64,000 bases of DNA from Mixophyes australis (GCA_036250195.1 JAVHZZ010000011.1:1623001-1687000); one strand, 5' to 3'. Positions 32,906 through 44,552 are shown, counted from the first letter of the stretch. Notes: generated by a model from the sequence alone, not told the origin. Translations and numbers: made by a program.

Positions 32906-35046
32906 TTATTACTTCTAATTATTTAGGTAAAAAGAGTTTTTTTATTTTGACATTACAGAGTAAAATAACATTTGTTACTATTTGTGATGATTAGTAGAGG
33001 GAACGCTCTGCACCACTGTAGTACAGCACTGATAACACAGCTGTATGAACCCCTGTCCGAGGGTGAGTGTACTCTGTATATAGGGAGAGAACAGTGTAGA
33101 GATGAGCTGTGAATATCTCCCATGTCGCCTCCTATCACTAACAAATGAAGAACATATACGTGACATTGTGTAGCAGCTTCCTAATTATGAACAGCTCCCA
33201 TGTGGCTCCATTAAAATACATTACAATTTATGACAAATTGACGAGCACTGTAATGAGATATACCACATTACTCCATCATGTGCCCGCTCCCCAAAGAGGG
33301 GGAAACCCCAAATAACAGCTTGTGTCACATGTAATGTCTTTAATTACTCAGTTACATACGCTTTGCAAAGCTCTAAGGAGGAAAGCAAAATAAAAATGAC
33401 CAGGCTCTATGTGATTAGACATTTGTAGCGGGTTCTAAGCCCAACACGGAGGAAGCGGGTGGTGTAAAGTCCCTGAGGAAGGCAGAGAATATAACATGGG
33501 ATCAGCACTAGAGAGGTCGTCTGGAACACAGGTTAGTGGAACTGGATGCAATGCAACCACGGGGCTGGCGCACATTACTGTAATACAGAGCGGAGATCTC
33601 AGCTAAGTGCTGACCTCAAACACACTGGATTTTATAAGTGTTAGATTTACAAGTAAGGTTATACATTTTAGGACCTTTATGTACTGTATAACTTATTCTT
33701 ATACCGCAGGCGCAAGAAGCTCAATCAGGGTTGTGCTCCCACATTACCAGCCATCCTGCTATAACCACTGAAACGCGTTACCTGTCATGCTGCTCTGACC
33801 AACGAAACGCGTTACCTTCAGTGCTGAACATTACACTGAGCATCCAGCGACATTGGAGCAGATGACAATTCTTAATATTATTTTACAGAATAAAGGAACA
33901 GATTGAGTAGTTTTTTTCTCCTCACTTTGACAGTGATAGGAACTAACAGGAGTGAGTGGTTTAGATTACAGCACTAAATCATCTAATTTATTACTTGTCA
34001 TGTAAATTACACAGTCATGAAATGTTGGTCTGGAGAAATACAAAGGGGGTTAACAAATGAGACATATTAAAGTCAGATCAGTCTATTTCTTAAAAACTCT
34101 ATGGGTCAGAGGTCAGGAGAAGTCTCTTGGTAAAAATGTTATTTGCCGAGTTAAAACTTCATTATGAAGCAGTTTACACAAGATGCAGCCATCGGTCATT
34201 TCAGTGTCAGAATCCGCTCTCATCGCGTGCTAGATATATCTCTGTATAATGGATCAGTCTTTACTGAAATCAACCAGCATTAACCCTTACCTCTCACATC
34301 TCCTTAGTGTGTTACACACTACAGAAACCCATCTAGAATGCTTGCACAATAAAGCATGCTAATATTCTGTAAATGTATAGTACGTATTTATATTTTATGG
34401 GGGTGTTGGCTGCGCTCAGAAACCACCGATATTGTGCTATGTTGACGACTGCTCCCAATTATACAAACATTCCTCTTGTAATATATAAACAGTTGTAAAG
34501 AATTGTTCTAGCAATGTAGATGCAAGGATCTGGCTTCCTCGGATTTGCCCCCTAAACTATTGGAAACAAATATCAGAAAATAAAAAAGAAGTTAACTTGC
34601 AGAGTTCCAAATGATTAACCCTAGAACATAAAAGGTATATTACAGATTTCATCCCTAACAAGCATCCTACATCTGGGCTCAGTGAGCTGTGTCCCCAATG
34701 GGGGGGATTTATACCCTAAAAGGCACAGTGAATTAGAGTATGCCACCTATATGGTTAATTATTTGGAGGGAATAGGAGGATATATTCATTTTGCCCAATA
34801 CACATAAGAGATGGTTAATGATAACAGACTGGTAACTGGATTGCTCCCTACGCCCAAGTTTTGGCCACGGATTAGGTAAAAGCCCGAATTGCTGGAAACG
34901 TTGAGACGAGTCAGCTTCCGCAGCGCACCTGCCGCTAGAAGAACGTAGTCCTCCATTACAGCTGATTATTAAATTACACATCACTATAAGAGGTGATTTT
35001 AGAATGTTTTTTCCTTTCCATTTTCTATAGTCCACACAATCAATAC
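32906..35046. other. no gene; possible conserved element
   Basis: No coding region. 33175-33260 is AT-rich with homeodomain-like words (CTAATTATGAA, CAATTTATGACAAATTGA) and looks like a candidate conserved non-coding element. Near 33768 and 33803 the word GAAACGCGTTACCT occurs twice, 35 bases apart, a small local duplication. Confidence 0.4.
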
Positions 35047-35049
35047 TTA

Positions 35050-35211
35050 GGGGCATATTCAATTGGCCGTGTTAGTGTTAAAAGTAACGCGGCCTGCGCA
35101 TTATTACCGTTATTACCGTTATTACAGTAGTTCTAACGCCGGGTTAAACGTACCGTAATAACGGTAATACCTTTAACGCAGCGGAAGTTCGGGGCTAATT
35201 GAATACCCCCC
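35050..35211. mobile_element. 162-bp PIF/Harbinger-type MITE with TTA target duplication
   Basis: Left end GGGGCATATTCAATTGGCC; right end read inward GGGGGGTATTCAATTAGCC. It is flanked by TTA at 35047-35049 and 35212-35214. A 3-bp TTA duplication with G-rich TIRs is the mark of PIF/Harbinger insertions. Inside, TTATTACCGTTATTACCG is mirrored by CGGTAATAACGGTAAT-like text, so much of the element can fold back. Confidence 0.85.
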
Positions 35212-35214
35212 TTA

Positions 35215-37053
35215 GAAGATATTTGTTTTGGTATAAATGTGCACACATTTAATACATTAGACGTCTAAGAAATCACCTGCTCTGTTTACATAACGTGGAA
35301 GAAAATACGATACCTAAAGAGAGGATATAATAGAAGCAGATGTGATACAGACTTCACAAGACTCTGCTATGTTCTAGGTTACCACAGGGAGGAGGGAGAG
35401 CCCTAATAACAAGCTGCAGTGCACAGAGGGGGAGGTCAGTCAGCCTGCGCGGAGCCGGCACACAGACAGCCCCACCCCTGACTGTCTGCAGGGGACAATG
35501 TGTTAGGAAGATGTATATCATCATGGCCATCACAGGGGGTGATACACAGAGCCAGACACAGCTCTAAGTGTCCCTGGGGAGATATACATAGGCTGAAATC
35601 AGATGTATGATTAAAGAGAAGACGGAGTAAGAAAGGGGGCTGTGGGGGCAATCATTGGGTGTAAACGTAGGTGCACCGGGTGGTAGTCACTTTTCAGTTT
35701 ACAATTATCCCAACAAAGACCTAAAAATGGCGATTACTATAAGGGCGACTGAGGAAATACAGACTTACCATAACTCAGACAGAGACTACGTCTCACACGC
35801 CTGACAGACGTCCGGTATAAATTGCAACTGTACAAAACGCCGCGATTGGGATTCTCGTCACTACCAATGACCAGGGGGAGATCGCCGGTTTTAAGGCGGC
35901 AGTGGGCGGACCCGCCGCCTGTATACATTATATAGGTGGCAGGTCGTGGCATTGCCGCCTTCTACACTGGGATTAGAAGCCTTTACTCTGTGATTTCAGA
36001 TTTCTATGTAAGTAGAACTGTAGATAACTTGGCTCTAAAACACTCTGCAGAATCTTTATTAGTGCCCCCCCCCCCCCCAATCCACATACAGACAGTAAAG
36101 TGATCTCCTTACCCCAATTCTCCATTATTCTATTATACTGTGTCCGCTAAACAATCTATCTAACCTTTCCTGCCATTACCCATTTTGGCTTCCTCCATCA
36201 TTATCCTTATAGAGCCCCTAGTATTGAGGACTGGGAGACCCTCCAGAACGCCAGGCTGCGGACGCTGCCCTTACAGCGGGGAACCAGTGGAACTCAGTAG
36301 TCATTAATCAGTAGTTGCAGTGCTCTTCAGCAGTTAAGTTACAGTAATGGGGATAAACAGAGATCTGGGATAGAAGCAATTTTGTCTCTGTACACCGTGT
36401 CCTATTGTGAACCGACGTCTGAGGATAAAACACACAAACATCTCAGAGAAATCCAGGAATCAGCTACATGAAAATCTAAATATACAAAATGCTACAAGGC
36501 GCTTACTCAGATTGGAGATCAGTGGCCAATAAGTGTCACCACTGTCAGGGAAGGGGTTACAGGCGCTGGTTGCGCTCACAGCCAGTGTAAGTGCCCTGGA
36601 GACAGCTCAGTGTGGAGGCTTCTGGGCCAGTAATGAGTTGGACTGATTTATATCATCTCACATTCCGCCAATCTGTTTGATCTACAGTCTACACGAAGCC
36701 ATATATCAATCTGATTTGTGCTTAATGTAAGGTCCTGGCGATTAATGAGTCCCCCTCTCTCCATCTCACTTGCCCCTCGCCGGCTGCTTCTTCCTGGGCG
36801 CTGCACCCTCTCTATTCTTCTCTGTCCGTTTCCCACAGACTCTGCGTATATTTCATTTCCCCTCTCTGCTGTTTATTGCTTTACTGTCCATAGTCTGTAA
36901 TGTACGTCCTATCCCATCCTATTATGCTCAACGTTTCCTCTAAAGGCAGAATTACACTTCTTCATCAATCACAATAAAACCAATATAACAGTCATGTTTA
37001 GCTCCGTTTGCTGCGCATTTTATAAACCGTAAAAGGTGAAGTTCTCTCAGTTC
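35215..37053. other. no gene; poly-C run
   Basis: No supported gene. A run of about 15 C lies at 36065-36079. Otherwise unremarkable. Confidence 0.45.
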
Positions 37054-37155
37054 TTCCTGCCCCTGCATGCTGCCATAGTAGAGAGGTTCCTGCCCCTGCA
37101 TGCTGCCATAGTAGAGAGGTTCCTGCCCCTGCATGCTGCCATAGTAGAGAGGTAT
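37054..37155. repeat. 33-bp tandem repeat, three copies
   Basis: Unit TTCCTGCCCCTGCATGCTGC then CATAGTAGAGAGG, three nearly identical copies. Because 33 is a multiple of three, the minus strand shows an 11-residue peptide repeat (YYGSMQGQEPL), a by-product. Confidence 0.95.
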
Positions 37156-37727
37156 GGGCATTATTAGCCTATAGGCGCCCGCCAGACTCTGCTCCAAGCC
37201 CTTGTGCTGTCCGGTGCCCACTTATCGCGGGAGCAGGAATTAACAACACAATGCAGCTCCCTGGGGGGTGCCTGCTCGTCCAGGAGGACTCCCCAAAATT
37301 CAGGAGCCACCCCGGACATTCTGGGAGAGGAGGCAGATATGAGATTATATATATATATAATTCTTGATATCATATTTAAACAGTCTTCTACTTTTCAGCT
37401 TAGCGCTGGTCCTACTTGTTTGTATTCATTAGCTGGATGTGGTTATAAATTCCCTCAGACATAGAACATGGACGTGAGATTCCAGCAGCTTATAGCTGTA
37501 CAAGATAAAATATGGATATCCGGAAATAAAGCATAGAAAATGTGATTGTGCGACTGGTAATCCCACTGATTGTAATCAGTAAGAGCATTCATTCTGAGTG
37601 ATGGTATTACACACACAGTACATGTGTTACCCAGCAATAGTTTATAGCGGTGCTTTGCACGTTCTCCTGTCTGCATGGGTTATAGTACTCTGCTAATGTA
37701 TGGAAACTGCCCCATCTCTGTGCTGGG

Positions 37728-37837
37728 AATTTAGACTGTAAGCTCCAATGGGGCAGGGACTGATGTGAGTGAGTTCTCTGTACAGCGGTGCGGAATTAGT
37801 GGCGCTATATAAATAAATGATGATGATGATGATGACG
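37728..37837 (+). mobile_element. SINE/L2 3' tail, well preserved
   Basis: TTTAGACTGTAAGCTCCAAT, GGGGCAGGGACTGATGTGAG, then CGGAATTAGTGGCGCTATAT and AAATAAATGATGATGATGAT. This is the cleanest version of the shared tail and serves as reference for the fragments at 16648, 31018, 31897 and 19246. Confidence 0.82.
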
Positions 37838-37973
37838 ACACCAGAAACAAGCTGGGGGGAAAGAGGGGCAAAAATAATCTCATGTACCTTCCTCTCGCCC
37901 CTCTGCTCACCTACACGCAGCGCTGGAAGACGACAAATTACTATGATCCAGTGACATCACTAAGAAATGGATC

Positions 37974-38838
37974 ATGAATATTGTCTTAACTGACAAAATG
38001 ACGGCATCCAGTGTCTCGCGCTTTGATTACTGTAACCTCCCCGTCTCTGCCCTACCCACCTTGTCCCTCTTCAGTCTGTCCTCAGTGCCGCTGCGCGCCT
38101 TACGTTTCTCTCCCACCGCAATATCACTGTTATATCTCTCTTCCAGTCACTACACTTGCTCCCTATGTCCTACAGAATTACATTTACTCCTCCCCCTCTC
38201 CTACATAGCCTTCAACCAATCCTCCCCCTACATCTCCAACCTCATCGCTACCCACGCGGCTTCCCGCCCCTCCGTTCTGCCATCTACCGCCGCCTCACTA
38301 CTACACTGATTACCTCTTCCCACTCCAGCCTCCATGACTTCGCTCAGGCTGCTCCTCACCTATGGAGCGACCTCCCACACCATATCAGATTAGCCTACTT
38401 TCCAAGGTTTCAAATATGCCCTTAAAATGAATTTCTTTATTCAAGCCTATCAGCTCTCCTCCTAACTCTGGTACCACCTTCACTTCCCCAACTCAGTACC
38501 ACCCTATCTGTGTCTTTTCCTTCCCTTTAGGCTGTAAGATCTCAGGAGCAGGGCCCTCCATCCCCGTGCTCTCCATCACCCTCTGTACCTGTATGATGTA
38601 AGCTCTCAGGAGCAGGGCCCTCCTTCCTCGTGCTCTCCATCACCCTCTGTACCTGTAGAATGTAAGCTCTCAGGAGCAGGGCTCTCCTTCCTCGTGCTTC
38701 CCACCTGTACCTGTAGGAGTACCTGTAGGATGTAAGTTCTCAGGAGCAGGACCCTCCTTCCTCATACTCTCCATCACCCTCTGTACCTGTAGGATGTAAG
38801 CTCTCAGGAGCAGGGCTTTCCTTCCTCGTGCTCTCCAT
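37974..38838 (+). pseudogene. older L2 LINE, 3' part, interrupted
   Basis: Plus-strand frames give FDYCNLP, then a diverged C-terminal region with YRITFTP, then DFAQAAPHLWSDLP. These match the order of the L2 reverse transcriptase C-terminus seen in the younger copy (LDYCNLL, YRILFKL, DFARAAPLHWNKLP). Numerous frame changes and stops make it dead. It runs into a tandemly repeated 3' UTR (38529-38838) and resumes at 40994 after the younger L2. Confidence 0.8.
38529..38838. repeat. about 64-bp tandem repeat in the older L2 3' UTR
   Basis: Unit TGTAAGCTCTCAGGAGCAGG, then GCCCTCCTTCCTCGTGCTCT, then CCATCACCCTCTGTACCTGTA, in five partial to full copies. The same repeat continues at 40994-41070, beyond the inserted younger L2. 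Confidence 0.9.
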
Positions 38839-40935
38839 TACCATCCACCTTGAAATCTCCTCCTCCACTCTCTCGTTCACCCCCCCACTCTTCCGTCCTC
38901 CCCCCCGGCCACCTGCCCCTCCACTCCTTCCGCCCTACCATGGGCGAGGAAGTCCACGCTCTCATTTCATCCTCCCCCCCCCCTCTACCTGTCCCCTGGA
39001 TCCCATCCCCTCCCACCTTCTTCGCTCCCTTTCCCCCACTACCTGCTCCCACCTGGCTCACCTCTTTAATCTCTCCCTCTCCTCCGGAATCTTCCCCTCC
39101 TCCTTCAAACATGCTCTCATTTCCCCCATTCTTAAAAAACCTAATCTTGACCCCACTTCTCCCTCGAACTATCGGCCCATATCTCTTCTCCCCTTTGCCT
39201 CCAAAATTCTCGAGAGGCTCGTCTGTAGCCGTCTTTCCTCCTACCTTTCTGAACACTCCCTCCTTGATCCTCTCCAGTCTGGTTTCCGCCCCCTTAACTC
39301 CACTGAAACTGCCCTGGCTAAAGTCACCAATGACCTCCTCTCGGCTAAAGCCAGGGGCCACTTCTCCCTTCTTATTCTCCTTGATCTCTCTGCAGCCTTC
39401 GACACCGTCGACCACCCCCTCCTCCTCCTCCAAACCCTTCAGTCCTTTGGCCTCTCCGGCCCTGTCCTGGTTCACATCTTACCTTGCTGACCGTTCCTTC
39501 TCCGTCACCACCTCTGGGTCTCTCTCCCCCCGTCCACCCTTCCAGTCGGGGTCCCTCAGGGCTCTGTTCTGGGACCCTTACTCTTCTCTCTTTACACCTC
39601 TTCCCTAGGTGAACTCATCAGCTCCTAGGGCCTCAACTATCATCTCTATGCTGACGACACTCAACTCTACCTCTCTTCTCCTGATCCCTCTCCCTCCCTC
39701 CTCTCTAGGGTGTCCGCCTGCCTCTCTGCCATCTCCTCCTGGATGTCCTCTCGATTCCTCAAACTTAACCTCACCAAAACTGAACTCATAGTCTTCCCTC
39801 CCCCTCGCACCTCGCCCCCTTCGGACCTCTTTATCACTGTCGACAACACCTCTATCTCCCCTGTCCCCCAACTTCGCTGCCTCAGGGTCATCCTTGACTC
39901 CGCTCTCTCCTTTGGTCCCCACATTCTCTCTCTTGCTAAATCCTGCCGCTTCCAGCTGCGAAACATCGCTCGCATCCGGCCCTTCCTTTCCCAAGATGCC
40001 ACTAAATGTCTTATTCACTACCTGATCATCTCCAGCTTGGACTACTGCAACCTCCTCCTTACTGGCCTCCCCCACTCTCACCTCTCTCCCCTTCAATCTG
40101 TACTTAACGCTGCCGCTAGGCTTATCTTCCTTTCTCGCCGCTCCTCTTCTGTCTCCCCCCTCTACCAATCCCTTCACTAGCTCCCCTTACCCTACAGAAT
40201 CCTGTTCAAGCTCCTCACTCTTACATACAAGGCCCTCGCCAACTCCACTGCACCCTAACATCTCCTCCCTCCTCTCTATTCACGCTCCATCCCGCCCTCT
40301 CCGATCAGCCAATGACCGTCGCCTCTCTTCCCCCTGATCACCTCCTCCCACGCGCGTATCCAAGACTTCGCCCGCGCTGCCCCCCTCCACTGGAACAAGC
40401 TCCCTCCCGCCATCAGAACTTCCCCCAATCTGTCCAGCTTCAAACGGTGTTTAAAAACCCACCTTTTTCTTAAAGCTTTCCAGTCTCCCACTTAACTTCC
40501 TACCTGTTCTTCTGACTCTTCCCCTTCATTCCCCTCCCCCTATCCATTCCTCCTTCTCTCCCTCCCATGTGTCTCTCTGTCAGTCTACCCCACCCCTTAG
40601 ATTGTACGCTCCTTTGAGCAGGGTCTTCTCTCCTCCTGTCTTCTCCACTTTTAACTCTGCTCGCCAGCTTCCCTGCCTTCCTCCTTGAGGACCCTCTTCT
40701 CCCGTCCCCTCTCGCTCCCTTCTCTTCCCCCTGGGGGTCTCCCTCTCATCCGTGCCCTCCCTCCTTGGGGCCGTTGTTGGCAGACGTTCCCCTCTCCCTG
40801 CCCCGCTAGCTGTGCCTTGAGCTCACTGAGTTACTGTGATTATTGTTTACTGTACTGTGCTGTCTCACCTCGTATTGTAATTTCGTTTGTCCCTGTACGG
40901 CGCCGCGGACACCAAGTGGCGCCCTATAAATAAAA

Positions 40936-40993
<58 letters not shown>
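38839..40993 (+). pseudogene. younger L2 LINE, 5'-truncated, reverse transcriptase and 3' end
   Basis: L2-clade non-LTR retrotransposon, about 2.15 kb. One plus frame carries the RT blocks in order: [63 protein letters not shown] and [13 protein letters not shown] (first catalytic Asp), then [13 protein letters not shown] one frame over. Next are [28 protein letters not shown] (YADD catalytic pair) and LDYCNLLLTGLP. Two frameshifts (near 39465 and 39545) and stops (near 39628 and 40178) kill it. The endonuclease domain is missing. The 3' UTR ends GGCGCCCTATAAATAAA before a (TAA)n tail. Confidence 0.92.
40937..40993. repeat. (TAA)n tail of the younger L2
   Basis: About 19 TAA units directly at the 3' end of the element. 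L2-clade LINEs end in short microsatellites rather than poly-A. Confidence 0.95.
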
Positions 40994-40995
<2 letters not shown>

Positions 40996-41310
40996 CCTCT
41001 GTACCTGTAGGATGTAAGCTCTTATGAGCAGGACCCTCCTTCCTCGTGCTCCCCATCTGTACCTGTAGGATGCTTCCCCCGCCATGTTTACCAAAGCCTA
41101 GGCCAACTTCATGTCGCACATTACCATCACTCTCACTGTCCTGTAAATAACTTGATCTGCATTACCAAGTTATCTGTGTGTGATCTGTTTTCTATATTAT
41201 ATAATATGTCTTTGATTGTTGCTGTGTGTTGTATACTAGTGTAAGTTTCATGTACGGTGCTGTGGACCTTTTGTGTTGCCTTAAAAATAAATTATAATAT
41301 TATTATTGTT
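40994..41310 (+). mobile_element. older L2, continuation of the 3' end
   Basis: The sequence resumes with CCCTCTGTACCTGTAGGATG, in phase with the repeat at 38529-38838. It ends GTACGGTGCTGTGGACCTTT, then TGTTGCCTTAAAAATAAATT and a short ATT tail, a diverged version of the younger element's end. Confidence 0.8.
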
Positions 41311-41878
41311 AACAACAACAACCACCCCCTTTAAGTAGCAGATTTGGAGATCATCTTTGTAAAGTAAATGAAAAACCTTTCAGGAATAGCACCTGAAACA
41401 AAATGAAAATATTCCTGAACATAATAAGATGTAAAAACACGTTAAAGATTTAGGGCGATGGAAGGCGGATACCCCCATGGACCGAGAATAAAGAGATGCA
41501 TCTGCGTTTTGTCACATAAAAACACGATCACACAGTTAAGCCCATTCTCCGTATCTGCAGGCCTCAGTCAGTTCAGCTTTGTAAATCTTCAATCACAATA
41601 TGAAAATCAGAATTGATAAAAGTGGGTTCTTTGATGCGAGTCCAGGTGAAAAATCACATCTAGAAACCTCATCAGCCCTGGTTCTATCCAGCCAGCCGAG
41701 AGGTGCAGCTCAGAATTAAGATCAGAGCTGGTGCCAATAGATTACTCCAACTGTGTCTCACAGCGGTCAGTTACGGCTACGATCATTTATCCAAAGATTC
41801 TACATTCATTACCAGTCCTCATACATGCTGCCATTACCACTAACAAAATATCAGATTCATTTCATATGTTCCAAAGTG
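41311..41878. other. no gene seen
   Basis: AT-rich sequence between the L2 pair and the palindrome. Nothing recognised. Confidence 0.45.
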
Positions 41879-42704
41879 TCACGAACGCCCAGCCTTTCCC
41901 AGATACAGCAATCTGCACAGCTGGTCGTGACTGGCGTCACCTTAGTCACTTAGCAATGAATACACCTTTTCTGCCACCACAAAGGATTTATTATAGTGTC
42001 CTTACGTTCACCAGAACCACTTATTAATGTTTCACACTTAAATCATATACACGTGTAGCATGAGCCTCCCTGGGCTTCACAAAGAATTATGGAGAATACA
42101 GTAAATGAAATTTATTCCAAGGTTCCAAGGCTTAGTTACAAAAATTAATAACAAGACATACAATATATTTTGCACAAATATGTTACAGAAAATAAAATAG
42201 GAAATAAAATCAGAATCACTACTTACTAGTAAAGGCCTGATGTGTAATGGAACACAATTGAGGACAATGGGACATTTCAGTCTTGATAGACTCGCTCATG
42301 AAAATGCACACTTTATTGTCTAAGGCAGAAGATTTTAAACCTTTCTCCACATAGCTCTCACCCCCCACCTTTGGAGTTTAGCTGTCAATAAAGGACATAT
42401 TGATCACCCAAATGTCACCGGCTTTCAAAGTGAGCTAGAGGTGTCCTGAGATCGGAACGTTCACAGGACCTGATTTCCCACCTTTGCTCATTCTGCTTGG
42501 CTAGATGGTTTACAACTTTGGGGCTTCAAACTCCTCAAAGATGCCTCTCTCTCCCTGGTGTGGCTATTTCAACAGATTAATGACACTTGCATAAATTCAA
42601 ACTCAGGTCATCTAGAAAAGCACACGTTGAGATTACATTACAAGATTACATACAATATACATTGTCATACATTAATTCAAGAGATTAATGACAATCAGTC
42701 ATTA
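41879..42704 (+). mobile_element. left arm of a large imperfect palindrome
   Basis: It starts TGTCACGAACGCCCAGCC and matches the reverse complement of 42729-43388 over most of its length. Examples are TTAGCAATGAATACACCTTT, CATGAGCCTCCC, TTCCAAGGCTTAGTTAC, GCAGAAGATTTTAAAC and GTGTCCTGAGATCGGAACG. About 42460-42685 has no counterpart in the other arm and is probably an insertion. The TGT start recalls an LTR, but no retroviral-type gene lies between the arms. Confidence 0.8.
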
Positions 42705-42728
42705 GTATGATGATTATGTAGTATATCC

Positions 42729-43388
42729 AATGACTGATTGTTATTGTGAACATTCCGATCTCAGGACATCCCTAGCTCCCTTCAAAAAGCCCTGTGACAT
42801 TTGGGAGATCAATCTGTCCATTGACAGCTAAAACTCCAAAGGTAGGGGGTGAGGGATATGTGGAAAAAGAGTTTAAAATCTTCTGCTTTAGACATTAGAT
42901 TGAGCATTTTCATGAGAGAGTCTATCAAGATTGAAATGTCCCATATTTCTCCATTGTGTTCCCTCACATACACCAGGGGGTAAATGTATGAACATCCGAT
43001 TTTTTCAACTCGCCGGAAATCAGCGACTTTGCAGGTAAAATTTAAAGTGGCGATGACTTGTAAAGGCAAACTTGTGTAAATTTATTGTATGCATTGTCAT
43101 CAACTTTTTTTGTAATTAAGCCTTGGAAACATTTTTCAGATTAAATACATTTATTCTAGCGTGTTCACCGTGACTCTTTGTGAACTTATGAAGCCCTGGG
43201 AGGCTCATGCTACATGTGTATGTGATTTAAGTGTGAAACATAAGTGGTTCTGGTGAACGTAAGGACAACATAATAAATCCTTCGTGGTGGCAGAAAAGGT
43301 GCATTCATTGCTGAGGGACTAAGGTGACGCCAGTCACGGCTAGTTGTTCAGATTGCTGTACTGAGACAGGCTGGGCGTTTGTAATATT
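42729..43388 (-). mobile_element. right arm of the palindrome, flanked by a 15-bp direct repeat
   Basis: Inverted copy of the left arm, roughly 85 % alike by eye. The 15-mer ATTATGTAGTATATC lies just left of it (42713-42727) and just right of it (43389-43403). That looks like a target duplication for this arm alone. The innermost stem is AATGACAATCAGTCATT (42688-42704) against AATGACTGATTGTTATT (42729-42745), loop 24 bases. The arm contains a fragment of MITE family B. Confidence 0.8.
42976..43075 (+). mobile_element. small MITE, family B, partial copy 2
   Basis: GGGGGTAAATGTATGAACAT at the left end, then GCGACTTTGCAGGTAAAATT and TAAAGTGGCGAT, matches the copy at 1464. No matching right TIR is seen. 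It interrupts the right palindrome arm and is absent from the left arm, so it inserted after the arms formed. Confidence 0.55.
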
Positions 43389-43403
43389 ATTATGTAGTAT
43401 ATC

Positions 43404-44050
43404 TTATTGTCACAAAGTATTTAAATAAAAAAAGGTATTTCTGTTTATTACAAGCTCAATTATATAGAACACTGAAATATAACATTTTCATGTGAACTTC
43501 TCATTAATAAAATGTCCCACGTGTGCTCATTGGGAGAAGATGTGCTGGAATATCTACTTGGGGTCACTTGTACCATTAAGATGCAGCAAAGTAACTTATT
43601 AACCCACGTTGGAACAGAGTTGATTGTGCAGAGTGCAAATTGTGTGATTTTTGCTCTACGCATGCCTACAAATAATGCTACGCCTATGCAGAGAGGCACG
43701 CATACACACATGAGCCTGAAGAAGTCCGACGGGGAGGGAAGGGGCACTCTAACGGCAGCTGAGTGCAGTAAGGGCGTATTTACAGACACCTCAGGGCAGA
43801 CGCAGATTCATCCCATTGTCCGTGCTCTTTACACCGCCGCCAAACCTGCAAATATGTATTGCCAGGTGCAGGCAGCAGTTAATGCAACCTCAACAATGAT
43901 ATCCTGCTCTGCAAAGTTCTCATTGGACGGTTTTTGGTGCAACTAGCTGCTTTCAGCAGCTACAATTTCACTAGTTACAATTTACGGCAATTGATCCGTG
44001 GCTGCTCATGTCTGTTTTGCCTCACTTCAATGTACTGCACGGATATCACA
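43404..44050. other. no confirmed gene
   Basis: The region has a 144-residue plus-strand open frame (43512-43946) with no recognised domain. I do not call it a gene (see rejected items). Confidence 0.4.
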
Positions 44051-44552
44051 ATCCTGAAGGATATAAATACATCAGAGACTGTACAGAGAGGGGCAACTAA
44101 AATGGTGCATGGCCTACAGCACAAAACTTACCAGGAAAGACTAAAAAATCTTAATATGTATAGTTTGGAGCAGAGAAGGGAAAGGGGGCATGATGGAAAC
44201 ATTCAAATATATAAAGGGTATAACAAGGTCCATGAGGGAAACATCCTTTAAAAGGAAGAGAAGTATTAGAACAGGAGGATATGCACTGACACTGGGGGGG
44301 AGGAGGTTCAAAGGAAATGTGAGGAAAAACTACTTCACAGAAAGGGTAGTGGATAAGTGGAATAGCCTCCCATCAGAGGTGGTAGAGGCTGATACAGTAG
44401 AGCAGTTTATACATGCTTGGGATAGACATAAGAATATCCTTATAAAGAATAAGGGATCAAATAAGGTTTAAGGTTACCATAGGTTAATAATACAATGGGC
44501 AGACTAGATGGGCCAAGTGGTTCTTATCTGCAGTCAAATTCTATGTCTCTAT
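44051..44552 (+). pseudogene. CR1-type LINE, 3' end
   Basis: A plus frame at 44190-44471 reads NVRKNYFTERVVDKWNSLPS then EVVEADTVEQF. This is the WNSLP signature at the C-terminus of CR1-group reverse transcriptases. Upstream text (AGGGGCAACTAAAATGG, TATAGTTTGGAGCAGAGAAG) belongs to the same ORF with frame changes. The DNA ends CAGACTAGATGGGCC, then CAAATTCTATGTCTCTAT, like the ATTCTATG-type repeats that end CR1 elements. Only the last 500 bases are present. Confidence 0.8.

Noticed and set aside
33768..33816. GAAACGCGTTACC repeated twice as a regulatory site pair
   Set aside because: Only two copies in a short local duplication, with no other support. Similar words occur in dispersed frog repeats as far as I recall.
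38804..39475. 223-residue Glu/Gly-rich frame on the minus strand
   Set aside because: It is the complement of the L2 reverse transcriptase frame, which has clear RT motifs on the plus strand.
41879..43388. Two inverted arms as the paired LTRs of a retrovirus-like element
   Set aside because: LTRs of one provirus are direct, not inverted, repeats. No gag, pol or env text lies between the arms.
43512..43946. 144-residue plus-strand frame
   Set aside because: No domain, no repeats, no flanking splice signals that I trust. Length is within chance for 64 kb, and the surroundings are repeat-rich.
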